A model generated the notes under the pieces. It was not told the DNA's origin, did no database searches, and saw only the letters and a list, made by a program, of their open reading frames with translations. From assembly GCA_905331475.1 (NCBI GenBank), contig CAJNYU010000030.1, forward strand, positions 186,001 through 250,000: a stretch of DNA of 64,000 nt. The letters are read 5' to 3'. Shown here in pieces: positions 15,590 to 27,450 of this stretch. The stretch is from Rotaria socialis (Eukaryota > Rotifera > Eurotatoria > Philodinida > Philodinidae). Both the position numbers and the translations under genes were made by a program. Every line of letters begins with the position of its first letter. The stretch's first letter is position 1.

Positions 15590-15804
15590 GTTTATTGTTT
15601 GATAAAAACCTATATTATATTTTTATCTGTTTTTTTCTTTGTAACGATGTGTTTTGATAAATTGAGAATGTTTTATTTTTCTTTCTTATCATTATCTTTC
15701 TTTTTATTCAGAAGAAGAATTATTCAAAATAAATTCTGAATCAAATGAGTTAACTACGACTAGCAGTAGTTCCACATTGTACTTGTTGTCCACTGGCTAA
15801 GAGC

Positions 15805-15926
15805 CAGAGATAAGCACAGGACAGTACAAACATTCTAAGATAGTCCTGTCCTGCCGAGCGGCAGGATGAACTCAATGTAGGACAGGACAGGACAGGAAGG
15901 AAAATCTTGTCCTGTGCTCATCTCTG
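15805..15926. mobile_element. Short TIR element with GGACA tandem core (copy 1)
   Basis: This 122-bp unit begins with CAGAGATAAGCACAGGAC and ends with its near-perfect reverse complement GTCCTGTGCTCATCTCTG. Inside is a small inverted repeat around CTGCCGAGCGGCAG and a tandem run of AGGAC. No target-site duplication is clear at the ends. This is a MITE-like or hairpin repeat. Confidence 0.7.
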
Positions 15927-16337
15927 ATCTAGATCCAGAACAATTAGACAACATTCTCCTAGTACGATCTATGCAAAAATATGAAGATTTTTTCTAATTA
16001 TTTATGTTATTTTTTGTTACGTTTATGATTTTGTTTTGGACTTGAGCATATTTATAATGCTGAAATCTCTAAGATTTTGTGTTTGTTTTTTTGTATTGCT
16101 GTTCGTTGTGATAGCTTCATTATATTGATGATGCATTTATAGATCGAGCTGCATATATTTTGTATGATATGTGTTATCAAACTATTTTCGTATTGTATTT
16201 ATTCTTTTCTTTTGTCTTTAATAACTTAGTTGCTGATTATGGATAGAACTGTGATGAATCAAAATCGTGAAGAAATAAATTGGTCATATAATTTCCAAAA
16301 GGTGGAATATATGCTTTACTTTCCATGCTAATTGTCC

Positions 16338-16556
16338 TATCCTGTCCCGCCCTCACCTTATCCTGTCCTGCAGGACAAGACAAAGATTCTAATATAGCCC
16401 TGTCCTGCCTTGCGGCAGGATAAGATTTCGTCGTGCGGCCAGCAGGACGGACGGTCCTAAATTTTTTGTCCTGTCCTGCCGAGCGGTAGAATGAACTCAA
16501 TGTTGGACAGGACAGGACAGGACAGGAAGGAAAATCTTGTCCTGTGCTCATCTCTG
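16338..16556. mobile_element. Related GGACA repeat (copy 2, diverged and longer)
   Basis: The right 90 bases (about 16468-16556) closely match copy 1, including the same terminal GTCCTGTGCTCATCTCTG. The left part repeats related CCTGTCCTGC and GCGGCAGGAT modules and lacks the clean left terminal repeat. The same TAAGAGCC flank occurs just before copy 1 and just after copy 2, so the two may derive from one duplicated or nested event. Confidence 0.65.
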
Positions 16557-16723
16557 CTAAGAGCCATTCGGCATTGTAGCCTCCCATGTATGCCAAACTT
16601 GAAACTTGAATTCAAGTGAAAATTGAAATTTTCAACTTTTAAACCAATAGCATTCTAAATAATCGTGACTCATACATATATCGCTATGAGTTGAAAGTTG
16701 AAACTTTCTATTATCAATTGAAT

Positions 16724-17179
16724 TCAAGTTCCAAGTTTGACACTACTGTAGCCTCCACAATAGTTTGCGACACATTTAGTGTCAGGATGTTTTGGACAAG
16801 TCTTATCCTACTAAAAAATTCGTCATGAAAAATATATATAAGTTATTTTCTTGAAACTTACTTTGCACGGGTCTACAAAACATTGAACAACACCTTGACC
16901 AGATGGACACGTACTACACTTGGCTGACTTACCATTAGCTGAAGTCCAAATTGCATTGCATCCACCACAATAATTAGCAGTGCATGTAGCACTTTTATCA
17001 CCTGGACATGTAGATGTCTAGAATTAATACAATATGTTAAGAAATATCACGATACAGATTGAATTCACAGTGCATGGATCAATCAAACAATATACCCATG
17101 GTTTTCCAGGTGGGCATCCGCCTGCTGCAGCTGATCTACGTAATAACCCAAAAAAACCAAAAATTATCAAAAAGCATTG
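16724..17179 (-). CDS. Cysteine-rich secreted-type protein (NYCGG repeats), 5' end unclear
   Basis: Three exons can be read: 17179-17069, 17017-16862 and 16807-16724 (stop TGA). Exon A begins with a hydrophobic stretch (FLIIFGFFGLLRR), then CPPGKPWVYCLIDPC. Exon B has CPGDKSATCTANYCGGCNA and later GVVQCFVDPCK. Exon C has CPKHPDTKCVANYCGG and stops soon after. The alternating C-DPC and CxxNYCGGC modules resemble cysteine-rich extracellular repeat proteins of marine invertebrates and rotifers; I cannot name the family. The hydrophobic start suggests a signal peptide, but no in-frame ATG was found. A further 5' exon is needed, or the gene is truncated. A foldback element begins about 115 bases upstream. 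Cys codons conserved in three exons argue for a real gene. Confidence 0.55.
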
Positions 17180-17295
17180 CTAAAGAATTGTTTACTGTTT
17201 ACCATCAATTATACATGTTGAAAGTATAAAAATGACACGACATGCTATAAGTTTGCATAATGAGTTATATGTTATTGAGAATCAAATGGTGTATA

Positions 17296-17982
17296 GAGTA
17301 AGAAGGGGTGATATGGCACACGATTTTGAACTTTTGTCTTATTTTGCTCATAACTCTTTTATTTTAAACGATAGAAAAACCTTTTTGCTGGCAATTATAT
17401 AGAAAAAATATTTTTCTATTCAACAGTGTTTTTAGATTTTGAAGATCTCATCTGGTAGCGTTTCACTTTGCCAAATCACCCCTCATGGGGCGATTCGGCA
17501 CGCAATGTATACATGCGGGATGATTTGGCAATCCCATGTATTTTTTACATGATTAATAAAAGATATTTTTTTAAACAATTTCAAAAGACTTTTTGATAAA
17601 AAATATATCATTAGATAGCCCAAATTTTTCTCTATAAGCCTATATCAATCTTAATTTCCAGTTTTTCTTTCATATAAAAATATGATCATTTACAAAAATG
17701 TTAGTAAAAAAAAAGTTGTGCCAAATCACCCCGCATGTATACATTGCGTGCCGAATCGCCCCATGAGGGGTGATTTGGCAAAGTGAATAGTAGGTCTCAC
17801 TAAAACCTCTGTGGAAACGCTACCAGATGAGATCTTCAAAATCTAAAAACACTGTTGAATAGAAAAATATTTTTTCTATATAATTGCCAGCAAAAAGTTT
17901 TTTCTATCGTTTAAAATAAAAGAGTTATGAGCAAAATAAGACAAAAGTTCAAAATCGTGTGCCATATCACCCCTTCTTACTC
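17296..17982. mobile_element. 687-bp foldback element with TA ends
   Basis: Two long arms, 17296-17531 and about 17717-17982, are near-perfect reverse complements. They begin GAGTAAGAAGGGGTGATATG and include a shorter module around GCCAAATCACCCC repeated within each arm. About 185 bases of unique AT-rich sequence separate the arms. TA dinucleotides flank both ends, consistent with a Tc1/mariner-type target duplication. There is no coding capacity. The pattern is that of a non-autonomous foldback or MITE. Confidence 0.85.
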
Positions 17983-18695
17983 TATTTATTAAGACCCATA
18001 AACATGGATCTCGTTCTCCTTCTCAAAAACGATTTTCATAATTGTCATGCACATTTAACATGATGCATCATTTAGCGCACCTTCCATATGACGTACAAGA
18101 ACATTTTGAATAGCAAACGTCATATTTATCTAATACGAACGCAGATGTTACCGTTCTTCCAATGATGAAATATTTGTCGATGTCTAAAAATATTCTTGAA
18201 TTGCTTTCAAGCATATTTCTATCATTATATTAAATATTAATATTCTATAACATGTTTTTTTCTTTTTTATATTTGTATCAGATTTTCGGTTCTAAGCCGT
18301 GCTTTTGTTTTTTCTAGTTAGGCGATTATTTATGATAAAGATATTCCGTAATCGTTTTTTAATCGTTTTTTCATTAATATCATTATCACGACGCACAGAA
18401 AAAATAAGACATGACGAAATTTTAAGAACAATAAGCATAAGAAGAAAAAAGAGGAAAATAATTCAGATCAGTTTTATAATTATAAACACTTAGATCTGAC
18501 AAGCGTAGATATGAATATATAGGCAATCAAAGAACTTAATAATGCTGCGTATCTTTTTAAGTAATTGTTTGATTATTACAAAAGAAGAACAGACAAGAAT
18601 AAAAATGTACACACATGCCCAAAGCTACAATGTGGTATGTTATATCACGGGTTGAACGAGAGATTATCTATTTCAAAGAAGAAAAAAATAAAGTG
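17983..18695. other. Intergenic before CKS gene 3' end
   Basis: AT-rich. A 64-codon open frame at 18299-18493 is Arg/Lys/Ile-rich and has no recognisable similarity. I see nothing else. Confidence 0.4.
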
Positions 18696-19153
18696 TTATT
18701 TCATATGTAGGATATTGAACTGTTGTTGTTGAGCTTGGGCAGCAGCGGCTGCCGCAGCGCGCTGCTGTTGAACTTGTTGACTAACTTTGAGTGAACGACG
18801 AAATAGCAAAATGTGTGGTTCTATAAATACACAAAAGAAAATAGTAATGAGTTAATTCTTGATTTTTTGTTTTCATTTACCTGGCTCATGGATCATAAAA
18901 TGAACCCAGCCGAGAGATTGTTGAACACCAAGATGTCGCCATTCATGTTCTGGTAATAGTCGACCTTTCGTTACTTTCTTAGCAATTTCTTTGGGCAAAA
19001 TAACATGGCGATATTCGTACATTTCCTAAATCGAAACAGTTGAAATCGAGAAGAATGTTTAAATAAAAAGCATACGTCTTTATATGTATCGGAATAATAA
19101 ATTTGTTCTTTCTGTGATTCTTTTTCTTTTTGTGCAGCATCTTTAGCGGCCAT
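18696..19153 (-). CDS. CKS1: Cyclin-dependent kinase regulatory subunit (CKS1/2 type)
   Basis: A three-exon gene (19153-19076, 19025-18881, 18820-18696) encoding 115 residues. The CKS fold is clear: [43 protein letters not shown] and [13 protein letters not shown]. These include the phosphate-binding Tyr/Arg residues and the HxPEPH hinge region. CKS proteins bind CDK1/2 and anchor phosphorylated substrates in cell-cycle control. The typical length is about 79 residues. Here an N-terminal Ala/Lys/Glu-rich extension of about 18 residues and a C-terminal tail of Gln and Ala are added ([17 protein letters not shown]). It is tandem with a second, more divergent CKS 220 bases upstream. Confidence 0.93.
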
Positions 19154-19375
19154 TGCTAACAGTAGAATTTAACAGAAGAACGTGCAAACGGCTACAAATA
19201 TAAATGAATCTAAAATAAATAAAATAAATAAAATAATTGCTTTTAGTTTGTTTTTTTATATAAAGAAACGAAAATATTTGATCAGATTATGAAAGAATGA
19301 AATTTAGAAAAAGAAAAGAATTATCTGTTAACATCGGTAAACTAAAAAAAAGAGAGCTTAATGCACAGCATTTAT

Positions 19376-19981
19376 CTATCCATCATAATCATGACTAGCA
19401 AAGTCGGATTCTCGTAAGTCATCATTGCTTTCATCCATAGCATCATGCATAGTTTTATAATGATTTATAGCTAGTCGAGATCCACCATTGATAATCATGT
19501 TCTTTTTCATATTTGTTGAATCACCAAGTGGATGGCTGATTGATAAATTCAATGTTGAACTAGTCGGCATTCGTGTCGTGGGAAAATGAGTATTTTGTTG
19601 TTGCATGGCTGGATTTAATTCAGCACGATATTTTAATAAACGACGAAACATAAGTACAAATGGTTCTAATCAAAAACAAAACAAATTAAAAGAAGAATAT
19701 TAAAATGAAAAGATTTTACCAGGTTTATGAATGAGATAATGTTCCCAATGCGGTCCTTGCTGAATTCCCAATGCACGCCATTCATATTCGTTCATTAGAC
19801 GAGTCTTTGGAATTGTTGTTAACGTACTCTTATCCAAAATAACATGTCGATATTGATATGTACCATCTTCATCTAGAAAAATGACGCATTTTTTCATTCG
19901 AACAAAAGCAAACGTAAAGGTTTGCTTAAACATACAAGTTGATGAATAACGTGGTGGCTTTATTGGTTGGACATGTGACAT
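19376..19981 (-). CDS. Divergent CKS paralogue with long C-terminal tail
   Basis: A three-exon gene (19981-19936, 19872-19720, 19665-19376) encoding 162 residues; the sum is in frame. The core reads YSSTYEDGTYQYRHVIL, LMNEYEWRALGIQQGPHWEH and IHKPEPFVLMFRRLLKYR, so it is a CKS protein. Core changes include IHKP for IHEP and FVLM for HILL. A tail of about 75 residues, Ser/Asn-rich and ending in an acidic stretch, has no family counterpart. Intron 1 is 63 bp, a multiple of three with no stop, so the ORF appears to read straight through; splicing is inferred because it restores the conserved YSxxYEDGTYQYRHV alignment. The tandem position next to the conserved CKS implies local duplication followed by divergence; the conserved copy probably does the canonical job. 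Confidence 0.88.
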
Positions 19982-22018
19982 GATGTTAATAAGAATCGAT
20001 TGGAATTAAATCTAGAACCATAGAATGAAATACATTCAATAATCAACTGACCTTTTAAGAAAATAAACAATCTGTACAAGTTCATAAGAAGAAAACAAAA
20101 GAAAGATAACGATTCAATCTTTTCTCTAACGACATTTCTTTTCGTGTAGTTCGTTATTCTATTGCAAGCATTTCATTGATTTTTTTCCGTTCTTCTACGC
20201 GAATCTTTTCTCGAAATAATGAGCTATTCAGCCGACCAGTGCGAATGATAATTCAATTTCATCAATGATAAGAAATAAATATGAATAGTAACTGTTCAGA
20301 ATGTCATCATAGTTTAGAAATATATCACCTGCACTTAATTAAAAAAATAGTCTTTGTCAAATACCATTGAAACTAGAAGTTAAAAAAATAACAAGAAAAA
20401 CTACGCATAGATGGAATACGTAATGGAAATAATTCATGCTGTGGTTGTTGATGATTACGTGTTTGAAGATCTTGTCGAGTTCAATCGATGATAGTAACTA
20501 GAATGAATATAACAATACGGAATGTTTTTCTTTTCGAGAATCTCGAATTTCGATCAACTATTTCATGGCTAGCAGTACATTGTTGTTAGCCAATCACACC
20601 CAGACGAAATTATAATTTTCTTTCATTTGACTACTTTTCAATAGGAAATCTTTTTATCATAATTTAAATTTTTCACATTGGTTTACTTTAAAGTACTGAT
20701 GATTTTACTGTCATTGAGTCGTTCCCTGTCTTTGCCTTTGCAAATCATTTATTACCTTCTGTTTACCAGTATTAACTATTTGATTCAAATACTGCAAAGA
20801 AACTATCACAACGTAAATCTCGTATGGGCTCACCCTACTTCAAAGCTGTGAAGTATATGGCACTGGTTAGGGTGAAATATATGCAGTTATTTTTCGTCCA
20901 GTGTACGGCAAAAATGCAAACACAGAAATAGTTAATTTAAATTCGGTTAGAAAAGTTCTACGATATTAAAACAGCAAGTACTCGCAAAAATGTTTATCTT
21001 TCTGAAGTTTTTATGGTTTTAGTCAACTTACATTTTTTGAATTTTCTCAATTGTTAATATATGTGGAATTATCGTAGCTTCTTCTTTTGATGCACTTAAC
21101 AATATATTATTGTAGTGCTGATGTTACATCATAATCAAAAAGTATGCGGTCATCTTATTTTTTTTGTTGCATAATCAAATTCAAATATAAGTGCTTTTGA
21201 TATATAAAATACTGCCGATGTAGTAACAAGAACAAATACATTAATTATCATTGATAAACGTAGAGCACCTATAATTATATAAAACTTTGTATGACATTTG
21301 CCTTAATGTTGTTTTGAATGGTACTACGAGACAACAGATTGTATCGTTAAGTTCGACTCATTGCTTTTTGATTTATTCTTTTCAAAAGTTAGTTTTTGAT
21401 GACACATACCTGTATCTTTGTACTCTAACCATTCTATCCACAATCGTATAGACTGACGAACACACGAACGATAAAACTGTTTAAATTATTTTTCTTTTCT
21501 CTTTCATATGTTATATACACAAGTCACCCTTCTCTACATGCATAGAACATAGTCGTCTTCTTCAGCTAAGAAGAAAAACGGACAATAACTGACTGATCAT
21601 CTTATATGATTAATCCCTCGATTTTGAATAGACAATGGACTGTGTAGATAGAAGAAAACTTGCTCGAAATCAAAAGTACGGCAAGGGCGAAACAACAATC
21701 ATAGTATTCTTAACCCATAATGATTTTATTAGTTTGTGTATCCATAAAATATCTCACAATTTTTTAAAAAATTGCTTCTGTTAGTAAATAGAACCACGCG
21801 AGACGAGAAAAAGTACGTGCAAAATCACACCAATCAAAAGTAGAGAAAAAGATAAACATGTAAGCAAACGATCACAAATTTGCAAGTTTTAAATTCGCAG
21901 TATACTTGTCAGAATGAAAACCTTATCACAAGAAAAGAAAAAACGAATACAGAGAAATTGAGATCCTAATTGAAGAGAGTCTAAAACAAAGTTCGTTTGA
22001 TGCCGTTGAGCTTCTCAT
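19982..22018. other. Intergenic with one possible coding remnant
   Basis: About 2 kb. On the minus strand near 20227-20160, after an acceptor-like GAATAG, a frame reads SLFREKIRVEERKKINEM and ends in TAA. A neighbouring open stretch near 20480-20400 reads TRQDLQTRNHQQPQHE. The phases of the two do not join cleanly. These may be exons of an unrecognised gene or a relic. The rest shows no gene or repeat. Confidence 0.3.
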
Positions 22019-25000
22019 TTAGACATTGTCATTTGCATTGTCACCGGCTGATGCATTCAAATGTAGCATTTGTTCTTCTTGTTCGGTTGATAGTTTATTG
22101 ATAGGAGCCAATGAATGGATACTGTTCAATGATTCTCTAAAAATAAACGAAGACAATATATGGATTGAAAAGAAAAACTTTTCTCTTTTATGAGACTCAC
22201 TTGTGTAATAAAAACATAGCTATAGCAGATAGGCAAAGAAAAAAGACACAACTCGTAAAGATAACTTTCAACTCGAAATCCTATAAAATAAAAAATTTGT
22301 ATTTTACACGAGAAAAAAAGATTTTGTTTTATAGTATAACTCACTTTAAGAAGTATCACAACAACAATGAAATTCAATGGAATGCGAAAATAATTCATAA
22401 CAGTTGCACGAGCTAAATACCAACGAAAAGAACAATATACTTTAATTGATAAAAAAAATTAAATTTTCTAAACAAACCTTCTTCAGGAATATATTTACTG
22501 CGCATGGTTGCCATAGCACTAAGATAATCAATATTAAAATTAAACTTAATTCACTGCTTTAACTATGCTTACGGCCAAAAGACACCAATGCAAAATTCAA
22601 AGACTAAAAATGAAGAAAACATGGTCACTTGAGCCTATTGAACAAAAAAAGATGTTTAACGTTGAATCAAACTCATATATCGCTTCAATTTACTCGTGGT
22701 AAGAAAACAGGTACACTCAAGCATACTGCCGCAATGATAACAATGTATCTAAATAAAATTCGATTGAAATACACAATTATGTAAATCCAAATTTTTCCCA
22801 CCTCATAAATGACTCTGGAGCGGCATAATTACAAAGTACCTTGAAGAAATTCGATCCCATCATCATTGCTACCATATAAGTTGCAAAAACATATCCTATA
22901 CATAGAAGATATTTCGATCGTATTTCACAAAATATCGTTTTCATTCAAACCATGTGGAATCGGCGGATTTTTACTGTCGGTTTTATCAATAAATTCTTGA
23001 TCCAATGCTCCAGTTAACGCCGGTGTCCATTCAAGTACAAATACATACATAGATGCTTCAAAAAGTGCTTGTACAATACCCAAGAGAAATATTTTTCGAT
23101 CTTGATTAAACCGTAAGAAAAACGATTAAATAAATAAAGATATATTCCTTAGTTTTGTTTTTTTATCATATACCTGACTTAATCGATACCCAAGCTGATC
23201 GAAATGATTGAGAAATAGGTGCATGAGCATCTCCATGATTTTCTGACCAAGTTGTTACCACAAGAAAACACATAGCAACAAATATAATTATTGCTGTATC
23301 AAATGGAGCCCTGAATGATTTAATATTAAAATTATCAAATGTTTTCAAAATGAACTATGTTGATTCTCTCTCAAAATCTAAGCATTGTATACTAATGATC
23401 CTTAGAGAATATCTAGAAAGTTTCAGAAGAAAACGATTTACTTTGTCGAAAGTCGGAAATATCGCTGATACTATATTCAAACATTTCTACTTGAAGGCTA
23501 TAAAGAACATGTGATCGATTTAAATCAAAATACTACTGCCTAACCAGTATACAGGGTGTATTGTCAGGGATGTAAGATGCGCGTAATTCAAAAATCGAGT
23601 AAATTTTTTTTTCTCTTTATTTATCTATGGTTAGATAACTGTATATTTGAAAAAAAATTCAACTCCTTTTTTGGACTATTTTCATTGTTTCGCAAGCTCG
23701 AAAGAATTGGTTTCGGATAGAGCATGTAAAACTGCATATAAATGATATGAATTTGAAAATGAAGTATGATTGTTAAGGTATGCTAGGAGCCTAGACTTTT
23801 AGGCTTCTACGACCGTTTCATGCAATCGACTCGAGTAAATTGCAAAAGTATGTAGTCTCGCTAGCTTGGATATTCAGCCAAGATTTTCACTTCATTTTAT
23901 TCAGGATATGACAGGGAAAAAAGTTACATATGATTTTATTTTTATTCCACACCGTTGATGAGAAATTCAATTTTTTCGAAATCTCAGAAAAATTGCTTAA
24001 AATCTTAGTTTTTATTCGAGATTTTGACCGTTAAAAAACATTTTTAAGTAAAATGGATACGATATTCGGAATCAGCATAAAAAACTGCATAAAACAATAT
24101 CAATTTCATCTCATAATGTTTTTCATCAAAAATATGACCTGGATTATCCCTCAGCTCTTTTTTCAAGTAATTTCGCCTGTGCTCCCCCTCAGGTCTAATT
24201 TCATTTGAAAAATATTTTGAGATGAAATTGATATTGTTTTATGCAGTTTTTTATGCTGATTCCGAATATCGTATCCATTTTACTTAAAAATGTTTTTTAA
24301 CGGTCAAAATCTCGAATAAAAACTAAGATTTTAAGCAATTTTTCTGAGATTTCGAAAAAATTGAATTTCTCATCAACGGTGTGGAATAAAAATAAAATCA
24401 TATGTAACTTTTTTCCCTGTCATATCCTGAATAAAATGAAGTGAAAATCTTGGCTGAATATCCAAGCTAGCGAGACTACATACTTTTGCAATTTACTCGA
24501 GTCGATTGCATGAAACGGTCGTAGAAGCCTAAAAGTCTAGGCTCCTAGCATACCTTAACAATCATACTTCATTTTCAAATTCATATCATTTATATGCAGT
24601 TTTACATGCTCTATCCGAAACCAATTCTTTCGAGCTTGCGAAACAATGAAAATAGTCCAAAAAACTAATTTTTGTGAAAAAAAACAGATATTTTGCTGAT
24701 TATTCAAAAAATCAAGTTTTTTTTATATTTTAAGTCAAAAAAAGGAGTTGAAATTTTTTTCAAATATACAGTTTTGTAGAGTTCAATGAGCTCTATCTAA
24801 CCATAGATAAATAAAGAGAAAAAAAATTTACTCGATTTCGGAATTACGCGCACCTTACATTTAGTACATACTGGCATCAAAAATCACTAAAGTACTGCAA
24901 CAAATCACCAGAAAAGGACATCTTTTAATAGAGTTTATATTGTGAAACTTAGTAATAGAAAATTTCTCAACATGAAAATATTTTTTTTATAATATCTTAC

Positions 25001-25809
25001 ACATATCCAAAAGTATTTGCAGCAATCTGAGCTATAACTCCGGACAGTATAGCCACAACTGAATTTCCAAAATAAGCATTTCCAAATATTGTTTCTAATG
25101 TTTTAGATTCTAAACCTCTCTAGACACAAAACAAAAGTCAGTATAAACATTTTGCTGCGATTTAAATTTAATCTACATACTCGTTGATGTTCACTAACTA
25201 GCCACGATTCAAAGGCACTAAATAAAATTGATGTTGCCATACCAGCAAGTATTCGCCCAATAAACAATACTTGAAAACTTGGAAAATGCTGCATAATTCA
25301 AAGAGTTAAACTATGCAAAAAAGAAGAACAATTTATTTATATTAACCTTTGTTATACATGATACTCCGTAAAGTATTCCATATAATAAACATGTGTTACG
25401 TCGTCCGCTAAACGAAGAATATTTACGATTAGAGACTATTTTTTCCCCGTCTATTTACTATTTATCAGCTAATGAAGCTATTATTGTACCAAATATCATT
25501 GACGATCCAAATCCAGCAATAAAAAGTATTTCAATCTCATGCTTTAGAATTCCATAACTTTCATATAAAGCATAAACATGAGGACCTTGAACCCAATCAC
25601 CAGCTAAAATTAAAATGATAATTTTTTGAAACTATTTCATAAGCTTCGTTTCGAATATTACAAAGTGCTAATAGATAAACAATTAGAAAAATCTGTTGAA
25701 GAACTCGATATTGAGGATCTTTGATTTGTGGTTCAACTTGTCGCGTATATAGATGTAGGATAAAGCATACAAATATTAAAAACACAAGGGCGAATATGAA
25801 CATATCCAT
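22019..25809 (-). CDS. MFSD5: MFSD5-type major facilitator (molybdate-anion transporter)
   Basis: Fourteen exons: 25809-25662, 25603-25459, 25407-25347, 25288-25181, 25119-25001, 23310-23174, 23100-22951, 22895-22802, 22748-22694, 22634-22573, 22518-22478, 22412-22345, 22280-22201, 22136-22019. They sum to 1386 bases, in frame, for 461 residues. The protein is strongly hydrophobic with about 12 predicted membrane segments. Signature stretches match animal MFSD5: GDWVQGPHVYALYESY, LADKYGRRNTCLLYG, LFIGRILAGMATSILFSAFE, IFLLGIVQALFEASMYVFVL and MNYFRIPLNFI. The family is described as a plasma-membrane molybdate importer related to algal MOT2. Intron 5 (23311-25000, 1690 bp) is far longer than the others because it contains a foldback element. 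Short conventional introns elsewhere suggest the gene is still expressed. The C-terminal tail is polar and Asn-rich. Confidence 0.93.
23544..24874. mobile_element. 1.3-kb foldback element inside MFSD5 intron 5
   Basis: The left arm (about 23571-24120) and right arm (about 24210-24859) are long reverse complements of each other, with few differences over several hundred bases. They read TGTAAGATGCGCGTAATTC at one end and its complement at the other. A looser terminal repeat CCAGTAT extends to about 23544 and 24874. The loop is only about 90-100 bases. The right arm has about 90 bases absent from the left. No transposase frame is present. The element would place a very long hairpin in the pre-mRNA of MFSD5. 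Confidence 0.85.
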
Positions 25810-27450
25810 GGCAATGTAATGTGATTTATCTTAAACTAAAAAATATGTAAGTCAATTTTTTTTTGTTCTTTTATATCGGTGCATTGAGTCAATATAAAAA
25901 AAAACTGCTCACGTTTTAATACTTATTTTTTTGCTTGGTTGCAGAGGAGAATTAAAAAGTCAGGTCTGAAGTTTTAGCCAACCCGATAGTTTAGTAACTG
26001 GTAGCAGATGTCGTTACCTATCAAATACGGATTTTAATGATATTCATATAGAATTAGTCATTTTATATTACAAGTGCGCGAAAATAGATTGTAAATACAA
26101 TTATCTGACGAGAAAAAGTCTTCTTTTTTATTTTAACAGACAGTACAACGCTGCATATAGATGAGAAAGAACAACTGCAGGAGAACAGTTTGTGTTTCCG
26201 TTGACAAACTAACAGTTGCAAATTATCAATTGCATGAATATCAATAGTAGCTTCATCGAAAGATAAATTAGTTTGATTAAACATAGATGATAGATCGTAG
26301 AATATTAAGGGGTACTCTCAAGCAATAATAAAACATTATTTTCGATTACTAGTGCTTGAGAATACACTTAGTTTTACGAAATATTTGGTATGCATGTGGT
26401 GTCCATAAAGCAAAATAAGAAACTGGAATTGCTTACTCGATGAATCTAATGTGTCTATTTGTTGCGTGTCTGTGATTTTTATTATCTACTAAAAAAAAAC
26501 GCTGCATATTGAGAATATATAGAGATAGAGTTATGTACTCTCATTCTCTTGTGATCCAGTTAGTCACTGATCACAATCGAATTTTATCTGCTTTTCTTTT
26601 TTTCTTCTTCTTTATTTCCTGGTTCTCTAGCATTCTCTCCCTCTCTCTCTTTCTAGTTTTTTTTTTGATCGAATAATAAGAATGACGATGATGCGACAAT
26701 ACCATTTTGTTATACTGATTCCGCCTATTTTTGTTAATATTATGCACATACAGTTTAACTAGTTGAAATCTCAGTTGGACAGTACTAGTTGATTTGTGCT
26801 TATATGTTTCTTGTCATTACCACAAGAATAGATACAACAGGAAAAAAAAACCGGGAATATTCTATGTCTCGTTTCAATGTAGATTGAATTAATTTTCTTT
26901 TCTTTGTTCTTTATTCTGTTCATTGTTGGAAATTGACCGTAGTACGAGTTATGATGAGAAGAAAAAGAGACAGCATGTATCATATATGAATACAAATGAG
27001 TACCCTAGAGAGAGTCTAATCATAGAATATTTTAGTTGTTCTTCCATACATATATTCTGTTGTAGTTATATATAATGTAGTTATTTATTCCTAATAAAAA
27101 CGGTATTTTCTTTTAATAAACATAATAGCGGATAGACAAAAAAAACTTGTTAATCTTTGTGAGTATGTAGAAAAATACAAGAACCACTGTATCTCGGTAG
27201 TTGTTATAGTACAACTAGAAGAAAAAACGCTACGATTACATGTGTAAGAGAAAAAGGAAAAGTAAAGAAAAGAAAAGATGATCACTGTGGTACACACACG
27301 AAGAAAAAAGTTTGGAATAAAAATTTGCCCCCTGCATGACAAACATCAGATCGGGTTAATAGAAATAATATTGAACAAAAGAAGAATTGTGATATACAAC
27401 AAAGATAAATTATCTTTTTACACAAATGAAAACTAGATCAATCTATGCGA
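25810..27450. other. Intergenic upstream of MFSD5 / downstream of LRP-like gene
   Basis: About 1.6 kb, AT-rich, with a pyrimidine tract around 26595-26660 (CT-rich). Several small open frames on the minus strand have no recognisable similarity. I see no gene. Confidence 0.45.

Noticed and set aside
22165..22416. Plus-strand frame within MFSD5
   Set aside because: Opposite strand of MFSD5 exons 12-13 and their introns; no independent similarity.
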